This document shows positions 1 through 13,934 of a stretch of DNA of 64,000 nucleotides, in pieces (positions within the stretch are counted from its first letter, which is position 1; every line of letters begins with the position of its first letter). The notes under the pieces are model-generated. The model saw nothing but the letters and a program-made list of their open reading frames with translations, was not told the origin of the DNA and ran no database searches. The position numbers and the translations under genes were made by a program. Location of the stretch: the NCBI GenBank assembly GCA_023634235.1, contig JAMKCF010000006.1:6726421-6790420 (forward strand). The letters run 5' to 3'. The DNA comes from Pisaster brevispinus (Eukaryota; Echinodermata; Asteroidea; Forcipulatida; Asteriidae).

Positions 1-137
1 TTTTCTGACGAACAAAAACAATTTAAATATCAGATTTTAATTGGAACACTGTAATATGTGGGACAGACTGATTGATTGGCTTGCTTCATTCCGTTCCCCT
101 CTTAGCTTAACGTTACAACAAATGTGCTTATTCTCAC

Positions 138-3100
138 AGTGGTTGGGTCTTCCAGGGAGCTGTCCATCTCGGCCTGTCGTAGGAAAACGTTGCCGCGGCA
201 AACTCGCCATAACATCTGCTCGAAGGCCGGGATGCGTTCACGTTGAATTACACCAGCAACAAATCTATGAACAGAATCAACGACAAAAATATATGTCGAC
301 TCAAACAGACTGAAATTGTTTTTAGACCTCCATTTATAAACATCTTTAAAAGATTGTAAAACTGTTTTACAAGCAATTGTTAATTTTTAATACTAATCCC
401 TATGTGTGGTAACATTTCATTGATGTCACATGGGGCTGCAGACTTCCCATGGTAGGCCACTCAAATAAATCAAATAGCATGTCACGATAATAATGGTGTT
501 CATCGCACCACGCACACATTGTCTTGATTACGCACTGCACAATTACACACAGACAAAGTTATTATTATTATGAAACATACCCTTCACAAATTTGCAGTTT
601 TTGTATTGTAGTTTTGTTGTTGTGATTTTTATCCAACAGTTTTTATATTGAGGTTGCAAATTCTATTCTATTCTATAGTAAATCAGACTCCAAAAGTGGC
701 GCAACTATGATTTCTTGGAGGTGAATGACGTCAAGTGAATTGGGACAATCGGGCCATTTATAGAGCCAAGTATTATTAACAGATAGTCAAACATGTTTTT
801 AAAAGTCATCAGAAAAACCCAACTCCATATATATTTAAGAAGGCTGGCTAAGACCATCTAACGTAAAATACACATTTTTTTCTTAAGGTGACAAAAGAAA
901 AGACGTTCCATCGGTTGAACATTAAAGGTCGCTTAGAAACAGGCTCAAGTCACTCTGCATTTCATGGATTAAATGCTACCAAAAAAGCCGATTCACAGGT
1001 CAAGAGTTTCAATCTTGGGTGTGCAAAGCCACTTTTATTCCTAAGAAAATAGCCTTCATAAAAAATCATTATATTTTTGGGCACCAAGGTCAAGACAAGG
1101 GCATTCCAGCCCAAAACACTGTCCAAATCTCTTGCGTATTCAAATGTTGGGCCCTCGTTGAATCATATGATTTGTGTTGCCTTCACCCAAGATTTCAACA
1201 ATTTTTTAAATCCACACAAGACTTGCACAATCTATTGGATCTGAGAAAGTCCACACCTGGGTTCTGGGACTATAAAGAAACCCGGTCCTCCTTGGCGTTA
1301 TAAATAGTACCTACCCCAGCCTCATCGGCATCCCGGTACGGGGTCCCTCGTCTCCTAGTAAGGTGTGGGCCTCCTCCTCCTTATCCGCATCGTGCATCTG
1401 CTGGTGATGCAATTCAGCCTGTTTATATGATGGTTGGGGGGAAGACGGGGGGAACCAGACCCATTTTGGGGGGAGGAGAGGAGGGAGATGGAATGAAGGG
1501 AGGAGAGGGGAGGAGAGGAGAGGAGGGGTAGCACAAGTTGAAACACAAGACGCCATCAAGGCCCATGCATGCAAGGCGGGTACAACGTACGCACAATGCC
1601 CGTCAACAAAAATTAAAACAAAACAAAAAATCAACAAAATCAACAAGTGATGCACATTGTTAATACATATATGCTCTTCTCACTGTGTGGCAAGTAACAT
1701 TCTGAGATTGGTTTCAGAGTACTGGGTTTGGTTTGTGAGCCAAAACATCTAATAAATATTTTTTTACAAATCTCAACCATTTTCTGTCCCGCCGTTTAAT
1801 GGTTTATTACCCCTGTTTCTACTAAAAGGAAACGTATCGAGGTGATGGCATTGATTCCAGTCATTGCACTTTAATCTGGAATGAAAGTTGTAATTTTCAC
1901 CTGACACGTGGTACAGGGAACTTCAAAGCAAAAGGTAGAGGGTAACCACTGCAATTTCCAGATGAATTCGAGGCCAGATATATTTTTGGGCCAACTGGGT
2001 TTTGTTTTTTCCCGAAGAGAGTTAAGGTGCTCCCAGGATGATTGACCTTTGGATCATGAGGCTTGGAAATGGTTTTCCCGAGCCTCGTCCAAAATATAAA
2101 AATGTGGACAAATTTACATCAAATTCTTACAGAATCATGGATTTTGGATGAATTTTAAATTTAAAATCATGAAAAAAAAAAAAAAATTATTTGAGAGGAC
2201 AAGGCCTTTTTTCATTTTTCTATTGCTGACTGAAATGCTCTCAGTTTAAACCAAACTCAGTTCTGGCAGTTTTTGGATGAATTTTACATTTTAAATCATG
2301 AAAAAAAAAAAAAATAAATAAATTATTTGAGAGGGCAAGGCCCTTTTCATTTTTCTATTGCTGACTGAAATGCTCTCAGTTTAAACCAAACTCAGTTCTG
2401 GCAGTTTTTTTTAGAATTCCAACCCCACCTGCTACTCAACGACAAACGAAATAGTCAGGCTCTGTGATGATATCAATGTTTCATCTTGCGTAAGAAGCTG
2501 CCAGCTACTGGGTGCCATACTACTCTGTCACCAAGTGAGGTAAGTCATAATGATAAGGTCCACAGAGGGGAGGGGTTAGTGCAACTCAAAATGGTCAATA
2601 AACATCTAGTCTAACATTTCTATTATTAATGTAACCTGGGGTAAAATCATTCCAACGTGCTATTTCAAAAATTAAAGGCCAAGTTATCACCCTGTAACAG
2701 GCCTGGTCAGTTTTTAACAAATTCTACAGATATATTGTATAATGAGTTATATTATCTGTCTCTGCGGATGTACTGCTTTTTACATTGCACTTTAATGACA
2801 TTGCAGTTAGTTTTCTGAATTTTTTTTTTATAATGATATTTTTATTGATTTAAAAAAAAATTTTTGTGTAAAATACTGATGGTAATTTGTCTGTGTTCAC
2901 ACAACAGCAACACTTAAGGGGGTAAAAATGAAGAAAAAATGAAGCATGTATTTGAACACATGCAATGAACATTTTTAAGGAAGTTCGGCACATAATTACT
3001 ATTTGCATTGTTTTTTCCCAATGTGTAACCAATGCTGAAAAAAACAAAATGAAAGGGTTGTAAATAGTGCACAGGCTTGACAAATATTTCTCAATCCATG

Positions 3101-6100
3101 TTTTTACAATGAAGTTACCCAGCAGGTACATTATCAGATTATACACCAAATAACACTACACACTTTCAACAAATTATACACACATAATGGAAAGTTGTGC
3201 TCATGAATAATTCATGATGTCAGCTCTGCCAATTCGAATAAACATGAATAAAGTGAGTTAGATTTGAATAATGTCTGGTACAGTGACTTGCACAAGTCAC
3301 AAGTTACCACTGAGATTTCAAGTCCTCAGACTATAGAGACAGTTGCTATGTCAAATGGTTCAGGGCAAGCTTTAGTATAGCAACCTCCAGATGAGCAAAC
3401 CCTGGTACCACTGTGTCGCACACATTGATTCCGAATAGACCGTGCAAGTCTCGCGCGTATTTGAACATTTTGGGGACCACTTTGGTCCTACGTACCTTGC
3501 TTTACCACGTGAAGGAAAACAATTTCTCGCACTTTAATGGGTCTAAATGTTCAAATACGCGCGAGACTTGCACAGTCTATTGTATGGGGTGCTTGCAGTC
3601 TTTTATGTACTACGCAAAAGCTTGCCCCGAATGTAACTGGCAAATGGCTCCAGCAAAAAGTCCAATCATAGCAGTATGTGAAATTCACTGCCTGAGTTGT
3701 GTTTCAGTTGTGTTTGCCCCGTATTTAAAATTTTCAAATAGGAACCAAATTGTGCTTCATCATGCAGAGTAACGTGTGAATCTGATCACTGCTACATTAA
3801 TACAGTAAACTAAATAATCAATCATATGTTAGAAATGATTCAGACGGAGGAAAACAAAACAAGGAAAGAAAGTATCAGAAATGTGACGCAACAGGGGTGC
3901 ACACACATAATGTTTTTTTTTTCAAGTGTTCAGAAACATGCTGATGCATTCCAGGAAGTGAAAGTTACTAGAACTCTATAGAATGTGAGAGAGAAACTGA
4001 TGTAGTTGTTCGATTAAAAAGTTATCATTCCATCATGCCGAGAGAAGTAGAGACAGATTTGAAGGGAGAAATCCTCCCTTGAAAAGGGGGGCACAGAGGG
4101 ACAGTGTAACGGCAACATTTTATAGCAAACGATTTCTGCAGTTTTTTTGCACTCAGTAAAAAAAAATAATAATCTGAGAGCCAAAAGTTGAACTTCAATG
4201 TATAACCCTTCATATTGACCACCTGCAGTGATGTCACACCCAGCTAGTCTGACTATGGTCTTCCATGTAGGGAGCCAAAGACATGATATAACGGTGGGGA
4301 TCTGATTACTAAAATGGCACAATCACTGACAAAGTCAGTCTAAATTGGGTCGATACAAGAATCAAGAAATAAAGGCGTAAAACCAACGTGTGCAAGTTTC
4401 GGCATCTCTCATAAAAAAACAAAATGGCAAAACAAATCTTTACAGTTCTGAGTTCACAGAACATCTGTTGGCACACATCCAATGTGGAAAATCATTCAAA
4501 ACAGTTTAGAGTAATCAAAAATGACGGTTTTCACCTAACGCTTTATGTGTTCAACAATCATTCCTATTGCAACTTTGCAAGTAGAAATGCCAAATTATTT
4601 AAAGTGGAAAGGTACTTTCAGAAAAAAAATAGGAATTTAAGAACTATTCACATGAGAATTTTATCTGCAAACCACAGATGTCAGGTTCTTTTTATCCGCC
4701 TTATCTGGCGTCAACCTAGATCTTGTTAATACTATCTTCACCTACCAAATGGAATGCACAAGCATTTCATCAGCACACAAGCAACAAGAAAACAGAAATG
4801 GTGCCATCCATACATAACATACACGGAGATGATAAAAAAAAAAATAATCATCATCAACTTTTTACAAATTAAGTTGGTGCAAAATTGATTTATGAAGACC
4901 AACTTTGGCTTAAATGATATTTCACATGCATGTGTGATGTAACATACACAAGTAGCGTAACCCTCCCGTACACTGGTACCATATTGGGAGCATGGGCTTC
5001 AGGGGTTTGGATTTTACACTGGACTGCAGGCCCGAGGCCAGTGATTTTAGCATCGGGCCAGTAAACCACAAGACCAAACAAGTCCCGCTGTCTTGTGGTT
5101 TTTCAATTGATTAACAATACCTCACTGTGTAATAATATTTAAAAAAATTATGTTCAAATGTTGACTTTGGGTCTGATAGAAACAAATTATTTCTGTTGAG
5201 TAATGAAGTTTACTATGAAGGACAAAATGAGATAAATCTTCTGTTGTTATGTCTTGAATGCACGCTAAATAGTGTGTCAGCAAGATTTTTTCTCATTTTG
5301 AATCCGGTCTTGTAAAAAAATTCTGGTCCAGTAAATATTTTGAGCTACAAGGCTGGTGATCTTGTGGATTTCTCCCCCCCCACCCAAATTTGAGCCCTGG
5401 GCTTCTTCCGTTTGTACAGCCGTTATTATGTGGAAACCATACGGCCTGTGTGCTGTGGACTTTATCTCTGCAGCCTCCTGTGGAATTTTGTGTCAAGAGC
5501 CAGTTAGGCAGGAGAGTTTACTGGGAGAATGGGGCATGATGTTGAGAAAGTGACTTCTTTCTTCGTTTTTTGTTTGTTCGGTGTACCAGTTTCAACTCCG
5601 TCAAATATCAGTCTGGTAGATCTGGAATAACCTTGCCTGATGTGTGCAACCTTAGAAAGTCGGACTTCATTAGCATACTGTACTATCAAACTAGTGAATT
5701 CTGATTATAGAGTGAGATGATAGATTAGTTAGTGTCGGACTTGTACATTATGTAGTTAGGTTAATGTTTTAATTTCTCGACGTTTGGCCAGACTGTAGTA
5801 TAAAAAAGGTTTCACACTGGTGCATGATGAAAAGTACAACAAGCTAACTCTGACTAATCATGGAAATTCTACAAAGCTTTTGAACATCTGTTTTCATTTA
5901 AAAAAATAGTTTTTATGAAAAATCGCTCTACTCAAGGCCAAAGGGCCACTCAAGGGGAAGGCTACAAGAAAAATAAAAAAATTAAAAATTGAACAGAGAG
6001 AAGGCTCCAGTTTATTTTATTTCTACAACATGGCCTTCCTGTCTTTTGCGTCATGTTAACATGAAATGTTAATGCCCAACTTGAAATCACCAGTTTGTTA

Positions 6101-9100
6101 ATAGTTTCACTACAACTGAAGTCAGTGACTGACACAAACAGAATCTGATCACTGCATCTAAACCCAATGGGACACCATGTTGTGACACGCTCAACCCTAC
6201 TTTGTTATAATATGCTATGCAGATTTAATGCATCAAAAAACAATCAAGAGCACAGACGGGAAGGGCTTCAGGTACGGAAGGGGCGGAGATGAGGTCAAGG
6301 AGGGGGGTAATATATCTTTAAAAAACACACATGCTTATTATATTTGCTATAATACAAAAGGTGTGGGGTGATTGTTAATAAAAAAAATGACTCAAAATGT
6401 CATGGGGGGTACGTTATATATGGATGGCCCAGAAGAGCAGGCGACTTACAGTGTAAACACAGAGACAAGCGCAGATGTAGTGGCAACATCGATTGACATT
6501 GAAAACCATCGAAAAAACAAGAAGAGCAACAACGGTGAGATCATGAGATTAAGACAAGCCGTCTACGAAAAATCTAATTGTGGCGGTATCTTTAGGCGGC
6601 ATGCAGGAGGATTATGGTTTGTTGTTAGGGTTTTTTATTGTCCTGTAAATGCAGCAAGTTTTTTTTTCTTTCTTGTGATTATTTCAAACGAAAAACTTTG
6701 GTCAACTCAAAGTCAAAGTGATTAATTTGACAATCAGTTGCCGCCTCAGTGCACCCTGTAAGGTTTTTGTTTCGTTTAGAAAAAAAATTCATCGATCTTT
6801 ATTCATTTGGCATTAGCAGAAACTCAACATACCTGTTTTCATGAGCATTAACTGGGAGGAGTTTCTGCAAAATTATGGCCAGATTCATAAATCACATGTC
6901 CTGAATGCGATGAGAATCTCAACAACAAACCCATTTGGCTACCTGGAACCATTTGTGAAAAGCTGTCAACCTTCAGTGAAAATGTTGGCCAAGAATTCCC
7001 CGATAGAGAGAGAGAGAGTAACTAGTAACAATCAAAAACATCCAAGTAAACATTTTCTTTTAAAAAATGGAAAGGTGTGAACTACGTTCATGTAAACCAC
7101 TCATGCAATCAGACTTGGAACTTCTTTCCTCGTCTGCGAAACATTACCTCGTCAAAGAAGGTCTGGGTTTTACGGAGGATGTGTTTCAGCTCAGTCAGTT
7201 CCAGGAAGTTCCTCTTGAGCGCCTCCTGGTTGGTGTTTACCTCCTTCATTTCCACCTCCAGCTTCTCAAAACAAGCCTGGGATTTGCATTGAAAAAAAAC
7301 AAGTCGGCGTTTATTTTAAATTTTACCAGCCAAAATAACCAGGGTTACCTGCCAAAATACGATGTCACATGTACAATCTGTAACTGGTGTCCTGCTATTA
7401 GCAGAACATTTTTAAAGCCATCTTTTCTGCTTAAGCAGCTCTATGATATTGGGCCCAAGTTCCATTAGCCTTTTTGAGATTTGATTGACACACTATAGGA
7501 GTGCACTGGTTTGGTTAAGGTGTATACAGACAAATTGACCCAAACCTCACCATTTCTTTAAAATGGCTCATGGCAGACTTGAAACCTTACAGAGGCAATT
7601 GCCTCCATGCCTGTAGTCATTGCCTTGGTGCCCCTTGAAGGTGTCTCCATTTTCCTCATTGAGGTGCCCTTTACTATAAGACAATCCGCCTTGACCTTGC
7701 CAACAACCTGCCCTGGTGTTAGCAAGAGGGGTGTCTTGATGTCATTTTTGTCACCCTTTTTTGACATTGTCACCCTGTTTTGCCATTATCTTCCATTAGT
7801 ATGTAAAGGTATTGTAATTATGGACGCTCTGTTCACTTCAAACTCATGCCTTATGGGGGGGGTTCGTTCATTCGCACATGCTGGATCTTCTCTCTGGAAC
7901 AAACTTCCTCAAGGTATTTGTAATATTTCCAATGTACATAATTTCAATGTTACTCTCAAAACTCACATTTTTAAGATGTATTTCTTTAATTCATAGGTTG
8001 TTGCTGTCCATTGTTAGTTATTGTTTGTTTTACCTAATTGTTATTTTGCTTTCTTTTCACTCGTTTACATTGTCTCTGCGCCTTGAACATCTCTTTAGAT
8101 TGATTTGGCGCATTACAAATGCTTATTATGAATACTTTATTATTATTTTACAGCTAAGTTGAATATCTTGTGTTTTTTTAAGGCTCTGGAACTCTCAACC
8201 TGAAACTGTGAAACCTTCAAATTCACATGGCATATTCTAGAACAGTTTCCAATCCTACCTGCATAAAGAAGCATTTTGTTGACTTTATTTTGTACTTGTT
8301 ATGTGATGCTTCTTTCATTGTATTAATTTTTTTTGGGGGTTGTTTTAGCAGAGCAGCGCCATGCGCGCCACTTGCGGCAGATACCAGCGCTTTAAAAATG
8401 TCAATTATTATGAAATTGTTGTTTCCAAATTCTAGCCTTTGAGTCAATTGGAGCATTTGAATCGAATTGTCTGTCAGATGCCGTGTGTGTGCAGTCATGA
8501 AAACAGTACCAATAAGACGATCAGACTAAATCAGAATCCAGCCTCATTTTGGTCCAGTGGGTATGTATATTAGGATACACAAGATGGTGGCCTTAATGGT
8601 CGATAAAAATAATCTGATAACGTACCTCTAGGTCGATCATCTCTCTTGGAGCGGGTGCCTCAGGGTTCTCCCCTGTGTCCAGCAGAGGAATGTCGGCCTT
8701 GTGGATTTCTGTCTCCAAGAACCCTGGAAGATGGAAGGATTAAAAAATATATATATAGTTTTCCATAACTTTAATAGCTAAGGCTAAACAAATGTTACAA
8801 CGCCTCCAAAAACTGCAGTGTCAAAAATAAAGGATGTGGCAAAAGTAAACCGATCAGAAAGTTATCAAATTTATGTACCAAAGGACTTAGAATTTCTCAA
8901 GGTGAGAAAATAGAACTAGCTGTTGCAAATTGCTTTCCAACCAAAAGGACATACGGTGTGAAGGCAAAGAATAGATAATGGCCTGACGTTTTGACCCTAG
9001 CAGAGTCTTTCTCAAAGGGCTTTCTCAAGGTTTCAGAAAAGGTGGTATCATGAGTAAAAAAGAAAACGCAGAAAAAAAACTGTCCGTTTGATACTTCTTC

Positions 9101-9703
9101 TTTTTTACCATAATCGATTTTTTTTGCCAAATCTGCTAAGCTTTTTTTAAAATAACACTTACGCAGTTTCCTCTCCATTTCGTCACATCGTCTGACTTCA
9201 TTCACAAACTTCCTTTGGAATGCATTAACATCAGGGTTGAGCTGCAGCCATGGATGGAAAAGACAATTTCATTCAATTACATTTGTTTAAATTTTTTTCA
9301 GAGTTTTTCAAATCAAACATGTCAAATTAACAACACAAACAATCTTAAAAAGATAAAAACCATTTGGAATGTCCCATATTGCACAGTAAGGCTTTTAAAA
9401 CCAAAGATAAACACCAAGTAAAAAAAAAATTACAAGGAGCACATTTCAATTCAGCGTGCTGAACACACAAAACTTTCAAAATTTTGGTCCAGAATGCCTA
9501 CAGTTTTAGAAAGAAACAAAAACCTAGGAGAACCCTGCATTAGTTGAGCCAGCTAATTAATCACACATCGAACAGTCTCTACTCACATCCCTGAATTGGA
9601 CCAATCCAAGCTCTCCCAGCTCAGCAACACAATTGTATGCAGCTTCCGATTGGAGGAACACCTGCGCGAGGCACATCTCCTCGCTGCGAAATAGCGTCCC
9701 CAT
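138..9703 (-). CDS. ATP6V0A: V-type proton ATPase 116 kDa subunit a, paralog A (exons 1-6, 3' end outside window)
   Basis: Coding exons on the minus strand: 9587-9703, 9163-9241, 8626-8723, 7148-7276, 1315-1418, 138-264. All have GT-AG borders, and phases run continuously through 218 codons. The protein opens [20 protein letters not shown], followed by the conserved [22 protein letters not shown] and [20 protein letters not shown] blocks of the cytosolic N-terminal half of subunit a. That half forms the peripheral stator that docks the V1 sector; the membrane half with the proton half-channels lies past the left edge. Exon 1 begins at an acceptor at about 9760 (pyrimidine tract, then TAG), leaving 56 bases of 5' UTR before the ATG, so at least one upstream non-coding exon exists. 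Exon lengths 117/79/98/129/-/127 are identical to those of paralog B; only exon 5 differs (104 against 110 bases). Its sequence is closer to vertebrate a1 than paralog B is (for example [18 protein letters not shown]). Assignment to the family is secure; orthology to a particular vertebrate isoform is not. Confidence 0.93.
2140..2409. repeat. Tandem duplication, two units of about 130 bases
   Basis: Unit one (2140-2269) and unit two (2270-2409) share TTTTGGATGAATTT, a poly-A run, TTATTTGAGAGG-CAAGGCC and CTCAGTTTAAACCAAACTCA with few differences. The GAGAGGGCAAGGCC piece also marks the repeat at 56707-56884. Confidence 0.85.
3434..3581. mobile_element. MITE-like element with 37-base terminal inverted repeats
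   Basis: AATAGACCGTGCAAGTCTCG (3434-3453, continuing to about 3470) is the reverse complement of the right end (about 3545-3581) with one mismatch. The 148-base element has no coding capacity and sits in intron 4 of V-ATPase paralog A. Confidence 0.8.
7277..8625. other. Intron 3 of V-ATPase a paralog A
   Basis: Contains a degraded copy of the GGGCCCAATTTCAT family ending at about 7455 and a GCCTTGGTGCCCCTTGAAGG repeat (7610-7770), the same family as at 27820, 31640, 50640 and 56707. Nothing coding is recognised. Confidence 0.55.
8950..9040 (-). repeat. Remnant of GAGAAAGACTCTGCTAGGGT repeat family
   Basis: On the minus strand GAGAAAGACTCTGCTAGGGT is followed by CAAAACGTCAGGCC; a related degraded copy is at about 31535-31600. 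The GAAACGTC-like end recalls the Penelope 3' motif, but the relation is unproven. Confidence 0.45.
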
Positions 9704-9759
9704 GGCTGTTGTCTAAATTGTGGACACCCTTCGAAGACACAATTCTTTTACAGATTCAC
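9704..9759 (-). other. 5' UTR part of first coding exon of V-ATPase a paralog A
   Basis: Reading the minus strand, a long pyrimidine run ends in CTTGTAG at about 9760, followed by 56 non-coding bases and the ATG at 9703 in a good context (G at -3, G at +4). This implies an upstream 5' UTR exon. A plausible minus-strand donor (TTCAG followed by GTGAGA) sits at about 11531-11536. Confidence 0.55.
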
Positions 9760-11852
9760 CTACAAGAAAGGAAAAAAAAAACAACAGACAAGATTTAGCA
9801 CACTAATGATAAATAACAAGATGCACTGGTCTGTACAAACGGCAAGCTGTAAACAAAAGAGGGTTCTTTCTGTTCCTAAATCTAAAACCAATGCTTCAGA
9901 CTATTGGTTTTCTCAGACAAAAACATAAGACGTGGAACCTACAGGTTTTGAGGCTTTGTAACACTCGGGGAGTACAACACCAAGAATTCGGTACATCTAC
10001 TTGACTTTTCCCATGCATGTATATGACCAACTTACAATGTATTGCTACAGCAGCACTAACTAGTACAGAACCACCACAGTGCTGTTGGAAACACCTAATT
10101 CTGATGTAACAGAGTCCCTACTACATACATACCACCAGAAAGGCCTTCTGATGTTGCCGATCGTATCTGCATGCAGAAATGATTAACAGATTAAAGTCCA
10201 ACCAGTCCTCTCCACTGGCAAAAGATAAAACCCTTTACCCAACTCAATGCTCAGCGTAATAATTGCTGCGTGTGTCAATGCCTCATGAATTAATCAGGGA
10301 TTAGAATAGAAATAGAAACCAATGACAAATTGGACAATATATATATCATTTCCTGCGATGGCAGGAAATCAGCGTCAAAACTAAAGTAGAGAGATGAAGG
10401 ATGACCATGAAGCTATACATACACAACATTTAAGGTCATTTATTTGAGATTCAAGGTCAACTTAACAATTCTGCAGTTTTATGTTTCCATTACACGGTTT
10501 CTAGAACTTTGTAGAAACTGTAAAGACAAACTTTGACTGGAGAATTGCCCTCTTTGCTCGTCTTAAATGTTTCCCCTGTGGATGTTGTGGCGTATATCGG
10601 TGCCACATGAGAGTAATGTCCACTTAAGAATTTTTTTTAAAAAACCTTTACTAGTTAAAGGTCAATGACAAATATAGTTAACATTTTAAACTTTAACTGT
10701 GTTTTGTTAGCCATGCCTACCTTTGTCAGAGTTACTGGACCCCAAAACACTTTTTGTTTTACATTTTGACATTATCAGGCATACATCTATTATTATGATC
10801 TATCTAGGCCCGCACCAGAACATATTTAAAAAAAAGAAATTTGTTGACATTATCTGGCATATATTTGCAAAATAATGTCCAAATGTTTAAAAAACAGCAT
10901 TGCTAGGTGCGAAATTCAGGGCCTAGCTAAATGACAAATGCTAAAGAAAGACAAGGAATGTTTTACTTTTAATTTAAAATGGCTAAATCATTATATATGA
11001 GGCTCTAGCCTCTAAGCTCTACTCTAGTAAGTAGTACAGTAGTACTAAAAAACATTCATTACAAATTCTTTAAAAAATCTTTTTTTTTTAAAGGTGTTAC
11101 TGTTAGCATGGAGCAATAATCTAGTTTATTGCTCCATGCTGTTAGTAGAAAACGGCTTTGATCCCATGAATAAACAAGAAAAAATCGAAATAATTAAGTA
11201 CATCAGAACGAAGCCTAAAAAGTAAAATTAAAAAAGGTAAAGGGCAGAGGCCCAGTTTCATGCATAAACATACACTATACAGTCAGTGCGCAGCGTGCGC
11301 GATAATGAGGTCAAAAGCCAGATTTTATTTGCAGCGAAAGGTGGTCTCGGACCCTTTCGAGATTTCGCGTGAAAGTGCGAGCGTTCCGACTTGACCCCCT
11401 TGAAACCGATGGGAAGCCCATAGAGGTCAGTGTGAGGCCAACATGGAGTGGTAGGTAGATTTCTTGACAATTAACCGTAGAATTAGAACCTATTTCCACC
11501 CGATTTTACCGCTCAAAGATCTTTAAATTCTCACCTGAAGTGAACGTAAGTTTTCACACTTTTCGTTGAAGGGCTTCATATTTTTGGTGAACTTGACTGT
11601 TTCGAGCAGGAAGGAGACAAATGAGGTCGATATTACGTTGAACGAAGGGTGTCCCGTGCTTTTGATGCCACATTCACTTCTGCACAATAAACCGTTGTCG
11701 TGTTTTTCGGCCTCGAAAATTGAGGGAAAAATCTGAAATTTCGCCGCTGCCGCAGGGCGCTCACTGTTGCGTGGCGTCATTTTTATGGGTAATACGTTCG
11801 TTGTACGCACACATTTTTGTGGCTGCTTTTTATTTGTTTTACTTTTTGCCTT

Positions 11853-11899
11853 GGTTTGATCATGGAGGTAGAAATCTATTTCTACCTCCATGGTTTGAT
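11853..11899. repeat. Near-perfect 32-base palindrome flanked by 8-base direct repeats
   Basis: Arms CATGGAGGTAGAAAT (11861-11875) and ATTTCTACCTCCATG (11878-11892) are separated by two bases. The palindrome is flanked on both sides by GGTTTGAT (11853-11860 and 11892-11899), as if a tiny palindromic insert or excision scar had made a target duplication. It is also a strong cruciform candidate. Confidence 0.7.
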
Positions 11900-13934
11900 G
11901 ATGAATTTCGTCATTACAAAAAACATTTTAAACTTAATTTTATGAAAGTCTTTTTAGTCAAGAGTTCATGAGTTAGTAAAACACTTCCTATCTATTGATA
12001 TCACTCAGAGATGCATGAAGCACAAGTGCACCCAAAAGAGAGGTTCACTTATCATTCATAAATTTCTCTATGATCATACCGAAGGTGATTTACTAGCCTT
12101 CTTTGATAATTATGTAACACAAGTCTTTGTATTCCATCTTGCACTTTGTTTTATTGCATTTATATTTTTTATAACTATTATATTTTGGTATTGAGTTTGT
12201 CATCCTACAAGTGATGTAAAATGTTTGATTAACTCAAACTGTTTACATTCAACTTCAGGTGAATATACACTTCTAAGAAGTTCTATGCACAGTTAGCCTG
12301 GTTATTTCTGTCAAAAGTGGGGGAGGGTATTTCTTGTTTTTTAAACTTCTTTTTTGTCTCTAAGTATAACTGATGGGATCTGGGCCCAATTTCATGGCTC
12401 TGCTTACCGTATTAAGCAAATAATCGGAAACAGGATATTCCACGCTTACGTCAAGTGCCCTGGTTGGACAAAGACAAGACAAGCATAATTAAAATACTTT
12501 CTTAATTGTTTTTCCCTCCAATTTCAGGCCCAGCACTCTTCGTGATTTATCGTTGTTTCAAGCTAAAGTTTTGGATGATTCCCTCTTGAGGTACTTGCCG
12601 GAGAACTTGCAGTGATTGGTTTCTTCCTGATGCTAGAACCTGGCCAGATTCGAGTTGGTGTTCGTTTGTGAATGCTGCGCCCAGAAATGCTGCGCCCAGA
12701 AATGTGGCTGGTACTGCTAAACGTGGATGGATTCCGTCGACGTTTTTATGAAAATAACATGACAGTTTTTATGCTGCTTTCTCAGCAAGTAGACACTGCA
12801 TTCAACTGAAACTTTCACATGTGAATTTATTGTATCTTTAAAAAAAAATTGCCTATAAATACGCATTACGCTCACAAAACCAATCTTTGACTTCGTTTCA
12901 GCGAGAAATGTTTCACAGAAAATGTTTCACAGTTAAAGTATGAACCTCATAATCAGTAAGCTTTCAGACTAAAAAAAAAGAAAGATTTGTTTTAATCTTT
13001 ACCAAATCCGTATAACTTTAAGATAAAGTGTTGTTGTATTGTAAACGGATTGTGATACTCCAGAGATAATTGGGGAAATAAGTATTAAGTGGAATGGAAA
13101 GTATTTAAACTTTGATGATTTATAAAGGTCTCTTAATTGCCTGGTGTCCCTGTAATTACTTATAATTATCTTTCTATGAGATGAAATAGCATTAATATCA
13201 TGTTTGATTTAATTATTTTATACTGCATACTCGAAAATGTGGTTAATTGTGTGAGAAATTCATGCAGCTGAAAGAAGAAACTTAAAATAAATCAATGTTT
13301 CCATAAAACAAGAAAAGATGTGAAAGTGTTGTCATTATAGTGGAAAGCAACGTTGGTTAAATTATTTAACTGCAACCAGAGTTTCCTTCACAAGTTGAAG
13401 AAGTGTTAAAAAATTGGGGATGTAGCTAGTGATGGTGGTGCCTTAAAAGGCAATTAGTGCATCTGTAATAAAAGTATAAGCCAAGGCGATTATCTGATGT
13501 TAACCTCAGAAGAATGGAATAATAGTCCTTATTTTCAATTTTTTTAACATTTATTTATCTTTTAAAAGGGCTTGTGCGGCAGGCGCCTACTTTCTGCCCT
13601 TGCTCTATCATCTATGTTTAGTTTAGACATGCACCAAACATTTGGAAAGCCAAACGCCAGAAAGCCAAAGTGAAAAAGTTTTTAACACCAAATGTGAACA
13701 ATGTTGGGTTCCCCCCTCAGTAATCTAGATGACTGATGTACAATTTTCTTCAAGTAAACAAACAAAACCTTTGGTTAAACAGCGATGAAAAAGTAGCAAC
13801 TACGACACGACAAGAGTCTTCTCAACAAGAAAGTCAGGCACTTACATGTTCACCAGACACTGCATTCAGTTTAACGTAGTAAGTAAGGAGCCAGACATGA
13901 CCATTTTTGCCTAGCGTTTCCTTACGCAGCAGCT

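Larger units (their letters stand above)
1419..7147. other. Intron 4 of V-ATPase a paralog A
   Basis: A 5.7 kb intron. It holds the tandem duplication at 2140-2409, the MITE at 3434-3581, a hairpin-forming ACCACAAGAC/GTCTTGTGGT pair (about 5069-5100), a purine-rich stretch (1440-1530) and AT-rich sequence. I see no additional gene. Confidence 0.7.

Noticed and set aside
1311..1655. Minus-strand ORF as an independent gene
   Set aside because: Only its last 34 codons are real: they are exon 5 of paralog A, bounded by AG at 1419 and GT at 1313-1314. The rest is purine-rich intron.
3413..3772. Plus-strand ORF of 119 codons
   Set aside because: It runs through a MITE with 37-base inverted ends and has no recognisable domain or splice context.
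6372..6725. Plus-strand ORF of 117 codons
   Set aside because: No domain, and the composition matches intronic DNA (Phe run from a poly-T stretch). It is antisense to an intron with no splice evidence.
7067..7468. Plus-strand ORF of 133 codons
   Set aside because: It is antisense to exon 4 of V-ATPase paralog A and lacks similarity of its own.
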